DNA of 64,000 nucleotides from JAAZHD01 sp012510895 (GTDB lineage: Bacteria; Bacillota; Clostridia; Caldicoprobacterales; DTU083), in the NCBI GenBank assembly GCA_050951465.1, contig JBMNJC010000002.1:62001-126000 (forward strand). The letters run 5' to 3'. The notes beneath the pieces were generated by a model. The model was not told the DNA's origin. It was given only the letters and a program-made list of their open reading frames with translations, and made no database searches. Each line of letters opens with the position of its first letter. The stretch's first letter is position 1. Of the stretch, positions 62,887 to 64,000 are shown piece after piece. The position numbers and the translations under genes are program-made.

Positions 62887-63779
62887 TAAGATTCACCTCC
62901 GTCCCCCATATAGTGTCTTATAAATAAATCCTCAAGGGTGGGCGGTGCACTTTCTAATTTCACTATCCCAAACTGGGCTATATATTTCATGATATTGTCC
63001 AATTCTTCTGTATCTGCTTGAAAATAAAAGATGTTATCCCTTACTTCCAAATCATGAACGCCTTTTATCATGTCTAAGGCTTCCATAGGTTTTTTCGTTT
63101 TAACAACCATTCTGCTTCTGGTCAGGTGGCGCAGTTCATCGAGAGTGCCGGATTCTATTATCTTTCCATGCCGAATAATACTTATCTTGTCACATAGTTT
63201 CTCTACCTCAGATAAAATGTGACTGGAAAGCAAGACACTTTTTCCCTGATCTTTAACTTCTTTTATGCATTCCTGAAAAACACTGTCCATTAAAGGATCA
63301 AGCCCCGACGTGGGTTCATCCAGCACATAAAGATCTGCATCTGATGCAAATGCTGCAATCAGTGCTACTTTCTGTCTGTTGCCCTTTGAGTATGTTCTGC
63401 ATTTTTTGGATGGGTCCAGGTTAAATCTTTCAATTAACTCTTCCCGACGTCTATTATTATTGGAATTACGGAGTCTTACGAACAAATCTATTACTTCGCC
63501 GCCGGTGAGATTAGGCCAAAGGCTTACATCTCCGGGAACATAGGCGGTTTTTTTATGTATCTCAACAGCATCTTTCCAGGCATCCATTCCGAAGACTTTA
63601 GCTTTACCTTCAGTTGCTTTAAGGATGCCGAGCAGAATTCTTATGGTTGTTGTTTTTCCAGCTCCGTTAGGTCCAATAAAACCATAGATCTCACCTTGGT
63701 TAACAGTAAGATCAATTCCGTTCAAAGCAGTAAACTTACCAAATCGTTTAATCAAATTTTCAATTTTTACTACAGGCAT
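62886..63779 (-). CDS. ABC exporter ATP-binding protein
   Basis: This 297-residue ATPase has Walker A GPNGAGKTTT near residue 38, the modified signature TYSKGNRQKVAL near 133 and Walker B LYVLDEPTSGLDP near 155. A ~80-residue C-terminal extension ends in LEDLFIRHYMG, the pattern of drug-resistance type ABC ATPases. It forms an operon with the permease encoded immediately downstream. Confidence 0.9.
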   Translation of the reverse strand: MPVVKIENLIKRFGKFTALNGIDLTVNQGEIYGFIGPNGAGKTTTIRILLGILKATEGKAKVFGMDAWKDAVEIHKKTAYVPGDVSLWPNLTGGEVIDLFVRLRNSNNNRRREELIERFNLDPSKKCRTYSKGNRQKVALIAAFASDADLYVLDEPTSGLDPLMDSVFQECIKEVKDQGKSVLLSSHILSEVEKLCDKISIIRHGKIIESGTLDELRHLTRSRMVVKTKKPMEALDMIKGVHDLEVRDNIFYFQADTEELDNIMKYIAQFGIVKLESAPPTLEDLFIRHYMGDGGES

Positions 63780-63991
63780 TTATCTTCCCCCTGGAACAAT
63801 GCTATGTTATTTTTTTAAAAATAAAGACCGTAAATGCTGATACAATATGTATTGTTATAGCGCTCGAATGATTTATCAGCTGCAACATCATTATATAACA
63901 CAAACAGAGCTTTATGTCATAATAATTGGTTTCATTGCTTTTTTGACATGTTTTTTATATAATGAAGAATATCAAACTAGGAGAGTCCGAA

Positions 63992-64000
63992 ATGAACGGA
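63992..64000 (+). CDS. Probable start of a gene running off the window
   Basis: AGGAG (63979-63983) lies 8 bases before ATG 63992, and TATAAT lies at 63958-63963. Only three codons (M N G) are visible, so nothing can be said about the product. The gap 63780-63991 otherwise holds no gene. Confidence 0.4.

Noticed and set aside
63943..63963. TTGACA followed by TATAAT near the right edge as a promoter pair
   Set aside because: The spacer is only 9 bases, too short for sigma-A. The -10 box may be real, but this -35 is not its partner.

Overview
The window looks like chromosome of an anaerobic, Gram-positive Clostridia member (Bacillota). Supporting signs are a complete [FeFe]-hydrogenase maturation operon (TM1266-type regulator, HydE, HydG, HydF), a class B sortase, an LtaS-like lipoteichoic acid synthase, a YtrA-type GntR/ABC operon, strong AGGAGG-type ribosome sites, many TTG starts and moderately AT-rich DNA. 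I cannot name the species. I saw no prophage, insertion sequence, CRISPR array, rRNA or tRNA.

Layout: 1-3.6 kb has a partial O-acetylhomoserine sulfhydrylase, an FGGY sugar kinase and a Gfo/Idh/MocA oxidoreductase. 3.9-8.9 kb has two zinc-ribbon ABC exporters flanking a DUF1854 protein. 9.0-13.3 kb has two tandem ~695-residue cytoplasmic beta-propeller-like proteins whose DNA shows patchy near-identity, suggesting gene conversion. 13.4-15.3 kb is a GntR-ABC operon read leftwards. 15.5-19.8 kb is the hydrogenase maturation operon behind a ~196-nt structured leader. 19.9-24.7 kb has a proline-rich ferritin-like protein and a ThuA / alpha-L-fucosidase / L-fucose isomerase cluster. 25-31 kb mixes housekeeping genes (glycolipid glycosyltransferase, chorismate synthase, AcpS) with an overlapping pair of amidohydrolase paralogues, one lacking metal ligands, and a GH109-like protein. 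31.1-35.3 kb is a DegT aminotransferase / SGNH hydrolase / acyltransferase / amidohydrolase cluster.

34.1-40.8 kb is striking: four of its six genes are broken (amidohydrolase, copper ATPase, ketopantoate-reductase family, uroporphyrinogen-decarboxylase family). There are four apparent +1 frameshifts and one internal deletion. The small csoR and copZ genes are intact. This is either local decay or a poor-quality assembly stretch.

40.8-47.4 kb has an MFS transporter with a phosphodiesterase, an old-yellow-enzyme reductase, another Gfo/Idh/MocA protein and a GH36-type alpha-galactosidase. 47.5-51 kb holds a two-gene YeeE/YedE sulfur transporter, a Crp/Fnr regulator, thioredoxin and a glycerophosphodiester phosphodiesterase. 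Two near-identical palindromes sit at exactly the same distance from the -10 boxes of the sulfur-transporter and thioredoxin promoters, which points to a small regulon of the Crp/Fnr protein. 51-57 kb has a Cys-type sulfatase, a lipoprotein, a neuraminate-lyase-like aldolase, sortase B, an MFS transporter and a fourth Gfo/Idh/MocA protein. 57.6-63.8 kb has DUF503, LtaS-like synthase, RtcB and a large ABC exporter pair.

Taken together, the sugar genes (fucosidase, fucose isomerase, GH109-like, GH36, sulfatase, neuraminate-lyase-like, four Gfo/Idh/MocA proteins) suggest breakdown of decorated, possibly mucin-like oligosaccharides inside the cell: none of the glycosidases shows a signal peptide. 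No oligosaccharide importer is seen in the window.
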